This document shows positions 21,622-33,900 of a stretch of DNA of 64,000 nt, in pieces. The position numbers and the translations under genes were made by a program. Below the pieces are notes generated by a model. It was given only the letters and a program-made list of their open reading frames with translations. It was not told where the DNA came from and ran no database searches. The stretch's first letter is position 1; each line of letters opens with the position of its first letter. Where the stretch lies: assembly GCA_022376465.1 (NCBI GenBank), contig JACDTU010000013.1:802501-866500 (forward strand), written 5' to 3'. The stretch is from Cubamyces lactineus. Its lineage: Eukaryota; Basidiomycota; Agaricomycetes; Polyporales; Polyporaceae.

Positions 21622-24355
21622 GCTCGATAACACCCCTGCCTATATGCGCCTTCACCTCTTCCCCCCAATCTCTACCGCTCACCCATCATCACCACACATA
21701 CCCTCCGCATTACCACTCTGATGATATACCCCTTGCACATGGACCCACCGTCACAGGCACGCGCGGAACGCGTGCCGTTCGTCGGACGGTCTCGGGCGCG
21801 CTGCGCGAGGGCGAGGCCACCATCGCATGGCCCCCGACCTAGTGCTGAAAATCACGACATCCCCACACAACCACGTCGTGGCGATTTGCGACCCCTTGTG
21901 ACGATATACCCGAGCCCTGAGTGGCCGGTGTAGGTCCCTGTGGGCGCGCGCCGCGTGGGGTGTTGAGTAGCCGGCCAGTCGTCGTCGAGGCATTATGGAG
22001 ACCAGTTAGTCGCCGACCGCGGACGCTGTTGACGCCGTCATCGTCAGTGCACATACCTGGACATCTCCTAGGGCCTCGTCTGTATCATCAGATCTGCGCC
22101 TCCCCAAACCATCTCGCCTCCTTATATCCGCCTTGCCGTCTCCTTTTGGGTTCTCTTCGTGCTGTGTTCGCATCCGTCTCTTCCGCCTCTCATCTCATCT
22201 TCGCTGTGAAATATTGGTGTCCTCGGCTCCCCGTCTCCTGCTCCGTCCACCCATCTCCGCTCTCCTCCACTCCACTGCATCCCACTACCCTTCCCTCCCT
22301 CATACTGTGTATCTCTCCCACCCCGCTGTATCGCCGCTGGACGCGCGCCCCTGTGTGTGTGTCTGTGTGTCCCGCCTACTACTACTCCTACCCTCCTACC
22401 CTCCATCACCCCTATCACACCTACTATGCAGATGCAGGCTGCTGACCCTCCGTCGGACTCTGAGCGCTGTCGGTCCAGCCCGCTGTAATACCCTTCGTAT
22501 TTCTCGCTGTGCATATTCGTCGCCGTCGTGCTCGCTGCTGCTGCTCCCCCTGTCCCCGTCGTTCCTTCTCCTTTCGCCTATGCTCGCTCGCTCGCCCATT
22601 CATATGTCTACTCCCATGCGCTATGCAATAATCAAGTGCTCCATTGCACCGCAACCGTCGCCGTGGCACGGGCCGTCGTCGGCCCCTCACCGCTGCTCCC
22701 AAAAACGCACAAGCTCGTGCCGCCGCGTACCTCCCACCAATGCTTTTCCTCTCCGACCTCGCGCAGGCCTGAGAAGTGTCTCTCCCCCATATCGTACTCG
22801 CCCCCTCGTGATCATCGTATCCTATCGCCTATCGCCTGTCGCCAGGCCCTAGTCGTCGCGCGCGGGGGGGATCTTCCTCGTCCACAGATGTCGCTCGAGC
22901 GTTGTCGTCCGAACCGCCGCGGCGTACTATTCGTCGTACTAGTATAATGCTCGTGCATCGTCTCTCCTCTTCATCCGTCCCATCCATTCCATTCTTCCGA
23001 TCTCTCCCCGCCTTCGGTGGGGGTGGTCCGCGTACGAATCTGTGGTGTGGTCGTCCGGCTGCACTCCGTGTTTGGTTTCGTTTGCTTCACATTACATCCC
23101 CCTCCTCTCACCTACACCCATCCTGGATGGTCCTTGCGGCCATTCAGAACTGCCTTCCCCTCCATCCGGTGTTTATTCGCATTCGCACGTGGTCTTTTAC
23201 CCCTCCTCTCTGCATCATCGACGCCCGTCAATCATTCGTCCCGTCGTATACCGCACTGAGTCCATCCGTTGTTCGTTGTTCGTTGTGTTCGTCTTGCTCG
23301 TCTTGTACAGTATATAGTTCCTCGCGTCTCTGCTTCTTCCTGTGGATATTGGATTGTCGTCATCATCACCATCTCCACTTCAACACCCCCTGGCTCGTGT
23401 TCGCGTTTCGCGTTTCCTTTCTTAGGTTTGTCGTACACAGATGTCGTCCCCTCCTTATTTCTCCTCAACTTTCGCACCATCTCATCCTCACCCTCACCCA
23501 TCCCATCCCCTTCTCCACTCCCATTCACCCCCATCTACCACTCTCACACCAATTCACCAACTCACCAATTCCGCCATCGTCTCATACACGTTGGACCTCT
23601 TCCGGTACTTTGGCATTGCATCTCGCATCTAGTATCGCGCATCGCATCCGCACTGTGATCATGACAATCATATAGTTGCGCAATCCATTAACTCCTGCTG
23701 AAGGCTCTCTACGAACTACACCCGCTGGTAGCCTGCGGCTGTAGGAAGGTATGATCTGAGCGTATGATATACCGCCGTCTTCGCCGCCTCTATGCAGCCC
23801 CGTGTCGCCGAACAAACATTTCTCGGCCGTATCTAAGCTGTGTCTCCCTATCCTCAGCTTTACTCAGGTTTCTGCCGTTTGACGAAGAGACGTACACGCT
23901 TCGTCGTCCACAACGCATGTACATGATTGAGCGTACGGTGGGTTATATGTGGGAGAGCCGTGTGCACTGTACTGTATCCGCTCCCTTTGGCTTGTGTTGG
24001 TTACGTTGGTCTTCCAGCGTATAGCACGGTTTTCGCGTGGCATATGAAGTGCGATGAGCGAGGCAGATTCGGTGTAACGCCGTGCTACATATAACGATTA
24101 ACCAGAGGGCACGATCAAGCGTCGAAGTCTAGAGCTTCAGTTCTAAAGTGAGAACGAGAATGAGAATGTCTGATGATATTGGTACAGCTGCGACACATCC
24201 CGTGCTGAGTCTGCAGTGATACACCGAGGGCGAGGAGTCAGGACGAAGTATATACTTATATACTCATAAGCGACCGTAGCAGGTGCCACCGGGCTCCTCC
24301 CCCTCGACCTCTCGATGCCTTCTTCCTTCCTCCCTTTGCTCGCTCTTGACGCAAT
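21622..24355. other. 2.7 kb non-coding stretch, strongly pyrimidine-skewed at 22140-23620
   Basis: No gene is supported. The plus strand between about 22140 and 23620 is strongly enriched in C and T, so open frames on that strand translate as Ser/Pro/His/Leu-rich nonsense, and those on the other strand as Gly/Glu/Arg-rich nonsense. The tract may be a very long 3' untranslated region of the upstream gene, a long non-coding RNA, or a skewed spacer. Bases 23650-24355 have no evident structure. Confidence 0.55.
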
Positions 24356-26329
24356 CTACCGCAGAGTGACGAGCTCTACAAGATCACACAGTCATCAGCC
24401 CCCGTTCGCTGACCTCACCACACCAGCACCGGACGAAAGGCACTCACCCTCGGCAGACGTCGGGTGGATCGCGACGGTGTTGTCCAGATCGGCCTTGGTC
24501 GCGCCCATCTTGACGGCGACGCCGAAGCCCTGCATGATCTCGTCCGAGCCGAGGCCGATGATGTGGATGCCCACGACGCGCTCCTCGGGCCCGGCGCAGA
24601 TGAGCTTGTACACCGACGGCTCCTTGTGCTCCTCGGGGATCATCGAGAAGTAGAGCGCGCGGAAGGACGACTTGTCTGTTGTAAGGGTTCGTTAGTACTC
24701 CGCATCGGTAGTTGAGCAAGCGGGTGATACGCACAGATCTTGATGTTCTCGTCGCCGTATTTCTTGCGCGCCTCAGGCTCGGTGAGGCCGACGGTGCCAA
24801 TCGTGGGGTGGCTGCCAAGTATATTTTAGCACCACCTACAAACACCTACACAGAAAATGCACGCACGAGAAGACGACAGTGGGGATGTTGTTGTAGTCGA
24901 GCTTGTCGCCCTTGAACTTCTCAGGGCCGAACAGGCGGTTCGACAGCCTACGCGCAGCCGCAATCGCGACGGGTGTGAGGAGCGCCTTGCCCGCGACGTC
25001 GCCGAGGGCAGTGATGCCGGGCACACCCGTCTCCTGGAACTCGTCCACGACGACGTTCCCCTTCTTGTCGAGCTTCACGCCGAACTCCTCGAGGCCCAAG
25101 CCCTCCGTGTTCGCGTGGCGGCCGATCGCCCAGATGAGCGTGTCGACCTTGAGCGTCTCGCCGCTCTCGAGCGTGAGCGTGAGCTCCTGGCCCTTCGCGC
25201 CCTCGACCTTCTTGACGTGCGCACCATGTCTGAAGTTGATACCGGTGTGCTTCATCCAGTTCGTGAGCGTCTCGCCGAGCATCGGGTCGAATGTGCGGAG
25301 CACGGTCTCGCCGCGGATGAGCATCGTAACCTCGCTACCGAGCGTGTGCAGCACACCCGCGAGCTCGACCGCGATGTAGCCCGCGCCGACGACGGCGACG
25401 CGACGCGGCTGGTCCTCGAGATCGAAAAAGCCGTCCGAGTTGATACCAAGGCTCGCGCCTGGGATCTCATCGTCGCTTGGGATCGTGGGCCGTCCACCAG
25501 TCGCAACGCAGATACGGTCGGTGTTGAGCGTGTACGTCGAGCCGTCCGAACGCGTGATCTCGACAGCAGTGGGCGAGAGAAGGCGCGCGCGACCGTGGTG
25601 CAGCTCGACGCCCTCCTTGCCCAAGTTGTTGTCGTAGATGCCGTTCAGACGCCTGATGTACGCGTCCCGCTGAGGCTTGAAAGTCGCCCAGGAGAACTGG
25701 GGAGCGCCGATACCGGGACCCTTGAACTGGTAGCCCTCGGCGTGGCGGATCTTGTCCGCGATGTCGGCGGCATGCCACATAATCTGCACCATAGACATGT
25801 TACGAACACGCTATTACTGCTCGCGCGCAAGATGCGTACCTTTTTGGGAACGCAGCCTGTTCAAGAGGATATGTCAGCAACGCGCCGGAGATGAAGAGAT
25901 TGGTCAGCACGCACCGACATTGACGCAGGTACCACCGAGCTTCTCGCTCTCTTCGATGACGGCGACCGTTGCGCCATACGACGCTGCCCTCCGCTGTGTA
26001 TGTCGTCAGTGTAAGTCTTGTTCGGGTGCGCGCGACATGGGGATGCGACGCTTGACGTCATTGCACGGCTTCTCGGGTGACGGTGTAGCAGTCCCCTCAC
26101 ATAAGTACTGCATTCAACAAACCCCAGGCAATTGGCGAACGCCCCGCCCTACGGTCGCGCGACAAACCGTTGCGACAGTCTTCAGAGCTAACGTACGGGG
26201 GGATATACGCGGGAGGGAAGGGGATAAGGATCTAGACAGGGGACTTACCGCGCCTGCAACACCACCACTACCACCTCCAATGAAGACAATGTCGTACTTT
26301 TCGTGCGCGGGCTTTGTGACGGGAGGCAT
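24356..26329 (-). CDS. GLR1: Glutathione reductase (NADPH)
   Basis: The enzyme reduces oxidised glutathione with NADPH, as a FAD homodimer. Exons read [20 protein letters not shown] then SGGVAGA (FAD-binding GxGxxG). Next comes [20 protein letters not shown] and the redox-active disulfide [13 protein letters not shown]. The main block from about 25785 begins [20 protein letters not shown] and carries the NADPH site [15 protein letters not shown] and the second FAD motif [18 protein letters not shown]. The C-terminal interface domain ends HPTSAEELVTLR, with the catalytic His of the HPTxxE motif; stop TAG is at 24356-24358. All catalytic residues are present. At least six short introns interrupt it. 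The frame is open upstream to 26569 without acidic residues, suggesting an alternative mitochondrial start (see findings). The 26329 start matches the usual cytosolic N-terminus. Confidence 0.95.
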
Positions 26330-26569
26330 CCTGGCTACAGAGGTCGCGGAAGATAGGGCGCGGGTGATCTGCCGAGCGTGTGAGGACGGGGCGGGGAGAA
26401 CTGATGAGCATACACGGGGAGCGCATACCTGGAGGAGGCGACGAGATGCAATGGCTGGATGGGAGAGGGAGGAGGAGCGGAGGATGATCGATAGGGAAGC
26501 CACGGCTGGGGGTATTATAGGGCGCGAGGTGTGAAATAAGGCAAGTGAAAGAGATGTATAGAGCTGCAC

Positions 26570-27835
26570 AGTCGACAGCTACCCTCCCGTTAGCTGAGCA
26601 ATCCTCTCAGCCTCTCCCTCCGCGCAGATGGCGCAACCTCTCAGGCGCTTACTTACCGCGCCTCGTCGCGGTCACGTGCATACACTCTCCGTAATCCCAC
26701 TCTGATTGGTCTCTCTGGCTGTCTTCTCCTGTTCACTCCCTCTCCGTCGACCCCGCGTTTCAACGCTGCTCATCGAACGCGCATCTACAGCTACGCTAGT
26801 GAGCCCGAGTCTGAATAATCTGACACTGACGGGCTAATAGATACGTCTAGCTCTGTCTTCGTCTATGCTCGGCCTCCACAGGCTAAGATAACCTCTTACA
26901 CTCGTAGCCCAGAGTCCCACAAACGCCGGGTGCTTGCCCTCGCATGTCGCTCTAGAAGACCACTTGACTCTTGATATTTCCAGAGACTGATCCTCGCACC
27001 TCCCCTCGGCTCAACTACCGTCAGAATCTGCTCTCCAACATGAACAGACGTCTCCTGTACGTCTCTCTGTCTCCGAGCGCCATTCCCTATTGGTGGCCGC
27101 TGGTACCATGATTGTTGCTTCTTCCGTGCTAGCTTGCGCCACTGGAAAACTCTCCAGGGGGTCCGCGACGCCGAAGTACGCCGGACTGCGACCACGATAG
27201 ACTCTGTTGCTCGGCGGATTCGCTATGCCCAATCGATAGCACTGCGGACGGACTTCTCGTGCTGGGATTGGCTATCCTCTACGCCCGCCCCTACGCGGCT
27301 TCTCTGAGACGGAATGGCAGGAAGTCCCATTGTACCCGCGAACCCTCTGTTTGTTGTCTGATCGTACCGGGCGACCGTGCACGAGCTCATCGCACTTCAT
27401 GTATGCTGCTTCTTCACAACGACGGCACCAGCTCAACTCACTCTGCGTTACAACACGAACGCGCGGTACAATGCTTGGTACAACAGTATGCCGCGCACAT
27501 GCCATCGGGATGCAGGCCTTGTCATTTTGGCAGGCATGCAAGATACCGACCATCGATGTTCTCACTGACACCGCCGGAGACCAGTTGCATCTTCTCAGTC
27601 TCTAGAGGTTTTCTCGGCAGTACTCCGCATTCAACCGACACCATGCCAAGCAAGACATGTATATCGACCAGGCTAATTCACCCCAAGGGTGCGTCATTCA
27701 CATCGTATTCCTCGAGTATGCATGAATATTTGACCACTCCAATCACTGTATTCATGGGCGATCGCACTCGTTTGACGATTGCATCTACACACTGTGGGCG
27801 CCGATCCTGTATGCCACACCCGGGAGGCGTTCATC
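26570..27835. other. Intergenic between glutathione reductase and the tRNA-Val pair
   Basis: This stretch contains the glutathione reductase promoter, including a CACGTG E-box at 26673-26678. No protein-like frame is supported; those present are short and overlap on both strands. Confidence 0.5.
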
Positions 27836-27909
27836 GGGTCGGTGGCGTAGTTGGTTATCGCATCTGTCTAACACACAGAAGGTCCTCAGTTCGAACCTGG
27901 GCCGACTCA
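27836..27909 (+). tRNA. tRNA-Val(AAC), intronless copy
   Basis: The cloverleaf and sequence are those of the gene at 7336-7409, in the opposite orientation. The anticodon loop is CTAACAC and the discriminator is A. A TTTT terminator begins at about 27913. Confidence 0.92.
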
Positions 27910-28120
27910 TCGTTTTGCCTCCGCAGGTCTTCAGAGCTTCGTCACGACGTGAAATGTATATGAGGTCTTGGATTCTTTTATATGGGGCCTTCCAACCAAC
28001 TTCCAACAGTATGCTGTAACTTATGACCCACTCACTCAACGCATATTCAACGCACCGGTAACTGTATCATCTTCAGCAGCGAATCCGGCCTGGCATTGAC
28101 AGAAGCGAACGCTTCATATC

Positions 28121-28203
28121 GGGTCGGTGGCGTAGTTGGTTATCGCATCTGTCTAACATATGCTGTACACAGAAGGTCCTCAGTTCGAACCTGGGCCGAC
28201 TCA
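28121..28203 (+). tRNA. tRNA-Val(AAC) with a 9-nt intron
   Basis: The cloverleaf is that of 7097-7179. The intron after base 37 is TATGCTGTA, differing from the other intron at two positions. It lies 211 nt downstream of the intronless copy at 27836. A TTTTT terminator follows. Confidence 0.9.
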
Positions 28204-29498
28204 ATGTTTTTGTGCTCTTAGTGACTCTCGAGTCCTGCAGCTGGGGTCCACGGACACAGCACAGCGGGTAGTGGCACATATATTCCGATAACAACTTTGG
28301 GATATAGTCCTATGGTCTGAATATGTGCCCGCATTTTGTGAAGCCTTTGTAGCGACTATATGACGAGTATAGTACGGCCCCGTAGGCAAACTACTCGTTT
28401 GTCCCATATGTAACATTATGGCTCCCCAAATAATTAGCTACAAAGCAGCTGTTCGCTGGTTGTTGTCGCCAACCGCAAGAACCATGACAAAACTGGGCAA
28501 TAGTTGTTCCATGATCTTCCATCTGTCGTTGCTATCCGAATGCTACACTTGGCCGCGGCGATGGCGCCACCCTCCTCGGTCAGTCCGAGTCTCTGTGGAC
28601 AACGGGTCTATCGACTTTCCCAAGCCTCGCTGCTGTGTACGCGCGCCGGCCGTAGGCGTGTAGCGACGCGGACGGGGCGCGGGCGCAGACGAAGTGCAAG
28701 ACGTTAGGCGAGGCTTGAAGTGCTGTGGGCGTTCACTACTCACTTGGGGGAGACGCCGGATGCTACTAGTGGATCGCGGCTATCCATAACGGACTCTTTC
28801 GAGACGCATGAGTATTGGTAGATGTTCATCGTGCTGGACATGGCGAGATACGACGCACCTTCCGACGAGACGGTACTAGAGGGTAGGTTGTGAGGGCCAG
28901 CCTGAGGTTGTGCGTTACTCGAAATGCTTGCCGAGATTTTGACAGAGCGGGACTATGTAGGCGAGTAACTTTGTGATACGGTTTCCTTTGTAATTACTTG
29001 TACGAATAGGGTCTTCTAAAGCTTGATATACACTATGTATGGCTCGTCGAGTTCATGTCAGCGCTGAACTAATGGCATCTCCTGTCGCGCATCGATCGCA
29101 CGTTGCACGACATTCAACTTGCACACCCATATCACATACTCTGCTGGGGCTTCGGCGGGCGAGTCGAAAGGTAAAGACCAGGATGCGACACTCGCTTCGC
29201 TTATCTGCTCCATATAATGAGAACTCGGGATACAGGTTTTAAGAACATATAATGCCGACAGTGGACACAGACAGATCTGTCGACGAATCAGCATACCGAA
29301 ACCGAACAATGAAAGCAAAGCGAGCCTACACCCACATAAAGTACAGCGGTTACTAAGACACGGACGTGGGTATCGCTCGCAGTACTTCCAACATAATAGT
29401 TCTGTAGATGCGTGAGAGTCTCGGATGAGCTCTCGGACGAAGACGACTTACAACGGCAGGGGTTCGCGGAAAAGTGGCTTCACAATGGGGTGGTTTGA
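28204..29498. other. Intergenic between tRNA-Val and the MYND gene
   Basis: About 1.3 kb with only short, overlapping frames and no splice-consistent coding signal. The right part is the 3' flank of the minus-strand MYND gene. Confidence 0.5.
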
Positions 29499-30517
29499 TC
29501 AGAAAGAGAGGAGGGCCGTGAGCAGCTGCTTCGGGGTGAGCTTGGTCTTGAACGCCGCAACCGCACGGCACAAGGCCGGGTACTCGGTGCTCGTCGGAGA
29601 GAAGTCGTCCCAGTCGTCGAAGAACGGCTCCCAGACCCACTTTCCTGATTTGCGCACGAAGTGGCCCGGGAGAGGCATCGTAGAGTCGCTGCCCTCCAGA
29701 CACCTGAGCGGGAAGCCCTGGTCGATGCTCCGGTAGCAGAGCATAATAACGTCCCCGAGGAGGTCCATGGCCGCCTCGTCGAGGGGGAGCCGCTGGCGCG
29801 TGTGCAGGACAGGGAAGTGCAGGGTGTTGCTGGACGTGATCCCGTCCGACTTGAAGACGACGGTCAACAGGCATGCGAAGGCGCTCCCGCACCGTTCCGC
29901 CATGGAGCGGGCGATCAGGTCGCGCTCCGAGGCGGTGCCCTGCCAATGCAGCACGTTGTTCGGGTGCATCTGCATCCAGTCCTCGATTTTCACCACGCCC
30001 TGCGTCTGCGCGGAGAACATCATGGCCGGGTTGCGGCTCGCCGCCGACTGCCCCGGCTTGGTGCGGCAGTTGAGTTTGTAGCACATGATGTACTCCGAGG
30101 GGATCTTGATGAAGCTCGTCCCGCCGAGCTGTAAGACGAAAGCTTGTGCACATGTCTGGAGGGCCCAGGAGTGGGCCTCCGTCCAGTCTCCGAGGGCCCG
30201 CGAGTAGGCGAGCGAGCTAGAGAAGCCGAAAGGTAAGACCTCCGATTCATAGACGCCGTCGAACCGCCTAGTTGATTCGGTCATGTAGCGGCATGCCTGT
30301 CTGCCGGAGGCCCTCTGTAAGCAGCAAAGTGTACGCAATGCATTGTCAACGCTCACTTGTGGTCCGGCCATGCGGCTTTCTGGCACTCCTTGCTGCAGTA
30401 TATGACATACTCGCAAGAGGCGCATTTCTTGTGCTTCTGATGCGGCTTTTCGGCCTCGCCACACCAGCAGCATCGCCGGAGTGCCATAGGCATCTGCAAG
30501 CCAGGATGGATGTTCAT
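29499..30517 (-). CDS. MYND-type zinc-finger protein
   Basis: Exon 1 encodes an N-terminal MYND finger: MALRRCCWCGEAEKPHQKHK then KCASCEYVIYCSKECQKAAW and PDHK, with the expected Cys/His ligands. A short GTGAGC..AG intron (about 30315-30358) follows. Exon 2 gives ~280 residues starting ASGRQACRYMTESTRRFDGV and ending LTPKQLLTALLSF before TGA at 29499. The second part has helix-rich, moderately hydrophobic stretches (for example TEAHSWALQTCAQAFVLQLG) but no recognised enzyme motif and no SET domain. MYND fingers usually bind proline-rich partners, so a protein-interaction role is inferred. Basidiomycetes carry many such MYND proteins of unknown function. The start at 30517 is the first of three close in-frame ATGs (30517, 30493, 30487); the choice affects only the tail before the finger. 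Confidence 0.8.
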
Positions 30518-30929
30518 GGTCCGCTGACTGGAGATCCGGTTCTTGCGTGTAGTCGAGGGTTGGAGGACTTGATGTTCGTTCGCGACTGCGCCCGTCTCGG
30601 CCCCTCTGCGAACTTTTGAGTAAACTACGATACAATAGCCACGTGGCGCATCGCCACTTCCATCCAACTTGGTAATTGTGGTGGGCTGCAGCCTGCGGGC
30701 GTTGGCCCGGAACAAATCTCCTTTGTCAACTGGCCCTTGCAACATCACAATTAGAGCCTCGCTAGAGTGGGTCGAGGATACAGGTCCAAGCGGATAGCCT
30801 TTCTCACGCCGAGTCAAGAAACATGTCAGGTATATTCAAGCCCGTCCGTCCATCCATCCATACAGCAATCAAGCGCCGAATAGGAATGCAGCAAGGTCAG
30901 CTCGAGACGATATCATAGAACATAACAGA
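30518..30929. other. Intergenic between MYND gene and amidohydrolase
   Basis: This stretch holds the MYND gene promoter and the 3' flank of the amidohydrolase. The MYND frame stays open upstream to 30817, but the residues are not domain-like. A (CCAT)n-like run occurs near 30850. Confidence 0.5.
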
Positions 30930-33900
30930 TCACTCCGCATTCAAAGGGGGCAGAGGCTCCCTACGGCCGGTCACAGGCCACACCTCAGTCATCGTAGACG
31001 CGTCGTACACCCGACCACCTCTAGCGACGAACCGGATGTCCCTCGTGCCGCTGATATCACCCTCGAGGAGGTCCACCCCAGGCGGGTATACGACGAAGTC
31101 CGCAAGCTTGCCTGGGGTGAGCGAGCCGACCGAGTCGTAGATACCAAGCGTGATGGCTGCGTCGGACGTTGCCGCCCTGAGGACCTCGTAGTTCGTCAGA
31201 CCACCGGCCTTAGAGAAGAACATCTCTGCGTGGTAGTTGACGCCGAGAGGAGGCTCTCCGTGCGCGCCGATATGGGCTTTCAGGCCTTTCTTGACAAGCT
31301 TCGCCGTGGAGATGGAGGTGTTGAAGACTTGGTATGCTATGTGGACGCGTTAGCTGGGTCTACGCAGTCGCAAGAAGGCGATGCTCACAGTTCAATGGCC
31401 GAGCGGTCGACTCGCTCAGGCCCTCGAGGATATCATGCCGACCGAAACGCCGAAGTCTACGTAAATATGCTATCAGTAAGAGGCTCCAGCCCACAAGCAC
31501 GCCGACGCACTTCGAGTTATCAGGAATGTCTTCCGAAGCCCAGATATACTGTTCGCCCATGACACCACCATAGTTGACGACATGGGTAGGCGTGGAGCCA
31601 GTACCACTCAACGCATATAGCGTAAGGATGTCGTCGTACAATACGGGAATGGGCAGGGCGTGTTCAATAGTCGTCATCCCTTATGCAGACCTCAATCAGC
31701 GTGTTCACGTCGTGTGGAGGACACAAGCTCACCATCTACGATGTACGTTTGGTCCCAATCGTAGTTCATGCCCTGTATTTCGCTATGAGAAACGCACTCG
31801 CAGGACGTTGCAGACGACTTACGCCCTCTGGCACGCATAGCATCGACAAGTTGCGAGCGGCGAGAAGCAGTCTCTGGCGAGACGCCCTGGAAGATGGTCA
31901 GCCCAGCCATCGCAGGAAGTTATATGGATCAACAGACCTGGACGGCAAGTTATAATTCTTGTACGAGAAGCTAGACGGCCCTCCCTCGACCTTGATCCTC
32001 AACAACGCCGACCTCGCCTCGTCCATATCGACGATATCCTGGTGGTAGCTCGACGCTCCCGCGCCATAGATGATTGTGCCGGTCTGGTAGATGCGCGGCC
32101 CGACGAGTTGGCCGCGTTCCATGCGGAAGCGTTCCGCGAAGGCGAGTACGGTGTCTGCGCTCGGGCTATACAATGCGTTTAGTCGAGTCCACGCGGGCAA
32201 TGGACAAGATAGGTAGAAATGCTCACTTGTGGAGGGTGGTCACGCCGTATGCGAGGAAGGTTTCCATCTCCCATGACCGTGCGGGGTGCATGGTATCGAA
32301 CCCGTTCCAGTGTGCGTGGACATCGATGAAGCCGGGCACAATGAAGCCTGCAGCAGCGAGGTTAGCATATAGCACATATCAAAGCCTCACATGCACGTCA
32401 CCGAACGAACCTCCTTGCACGTCGAGCACGCTGGCACCGTACGGGATCACGGCGTCGTGCACGCCTACGATCGCCTCAATCTGGCCATCCCGAACCACGA
32501 GCACCGCGTCCCGGAGAACGTCCGACTCGAGGTTGCCCGTCTCCATCGTCACCAACGTCGCGTTCGCGATGACGAAGAAGTTGGCGTGCGGGTTTACGTC
32601 CTCGCCGTACTTCGCCGTGAAAAAGGTCGCGGCGTCCTTCTTCAAGCGCGCGACGTCGCTGGGGTACTCGACGACGACTTCTTGGAACTTGGCGAGTGAC
32701 TTGGTGCACGCGATGCCGAAGGTCGTGGTGTCTTGCTTGGCAGCCTTGGAGCATGCGTCGAGCTTCGAAACGTCGACGTAGTGGAGCCATGGTCCTAGCG
32801 TACCAGTGTGGTCAGCACCCGAGAATTCTAATGGATGTCTGTTAATTACCGAGGAACCAGAACAGCTTGGTCCCATCACCGCTCCAGGTGACAGAATGAC
32901 CACCGTCGAGGCTCAACCTCGTCAATCCCTTCGTCGCATTCGCAGGCTTGCTCCAGATCGCATCATCAGGCTTCACCGCAGGCACATAGTATACATGGAA
33001 GAAGTCCACGATAGCTGCCGGCGTAGTGCCCTTGAAAGATGACGAAGTAGGTGCCGGGATGACGAGCTCGTCGGACATGCGTCCGCTCGCCAACGTCTCG
33101 TGCGGATAGTCACCGAACTCATTCGGGCCAGCGGCGAGGTCGATGACGAAGGCGCGCCGGGGCTCCTGAACGAGCAGCTTCTTGTTCTTTTCGAGGAAGC
33201 GTAGCTGGGTGTGCAGCAGGTCGCCCGTGTTTATTTCTGACGGGACAAAGCGGATGTTCTTCACTGCGATGCTTGTTTGGGCATCATCGGACGCAGAGGG
33301 CAGGGTGAGCTCGCCAATGTAGAGCCCCGCGCCTGCCGTTGCGACAACGTCGCCAGTTAGGTAGTCGCCGCCGGTGCGCACGAAGGCGATCTGGCGGCCT
33401 CGTCCGGTGCAAGCGCACAGTACGGGCGAGTAGTAGCGACCCAGCGGGAGACCAGAGAGTTCGCACGCCGCGCCCGAGGTTAGGTTGGCCAACTCAAGTG
33501 TGGTGAAGTTGACGTCCGACCACCGAGCATGGACCACAAGGTCCTCAGCGCCGGGTACGAAAGAGGGCGAGTAGTAAGGCGCGTCAGGATACAAGGCAGG
33601 TACGCGCTCTGCGCCTGCCTCCTCCCCGACAGCCTGGACGTATGTAGCCCCTGCAGCTTGGAAGACGACTTTCTTGCCAGATTCATCCGCGCGAAGCTCG
33701 TGGAACGCGTATACACGTTGGGTATCCGCGGTTTCAACCGACTTAATGTCCGTTTTCGCAGAACGCGTCTCCGCGAGCCGCTTCTCGATATGCGCAGTAA
33801 ACGGTATGGCCTTGGGATCGCCGCCGAGGATACGCTCGCCGAGTGCGTTAGTCGACAAGGGAACGTGGTAGATGTGGCCTGCAGCCCAGATGATGATCGC

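Noticed and set aside
22133..23675. Several long plus-strand open frames of up to 257 residues
   Set aside because: Their Ser/Pro/His/Leu-rich translations are explained by the pyrimidine skew; no domain, no conserved texture, and overlapping frames look the same.
24857..25894. 345-residue plus-strand open frame
   Set aside because: It is the antisense shadow of the glutathione reductase exon, with Asp/Glu/Arg/Val-rich composition typical of antisense reading in GC-rich genes.
31385..31455. tRNA Ser/Leu-like start (GGCCGAGCGGTCGAC)
   Set aside because: The stretch lies within an exon of the amidohydrolase (minus strand, DILEGLSESTARPLN) and no complete cloverleaf follows.
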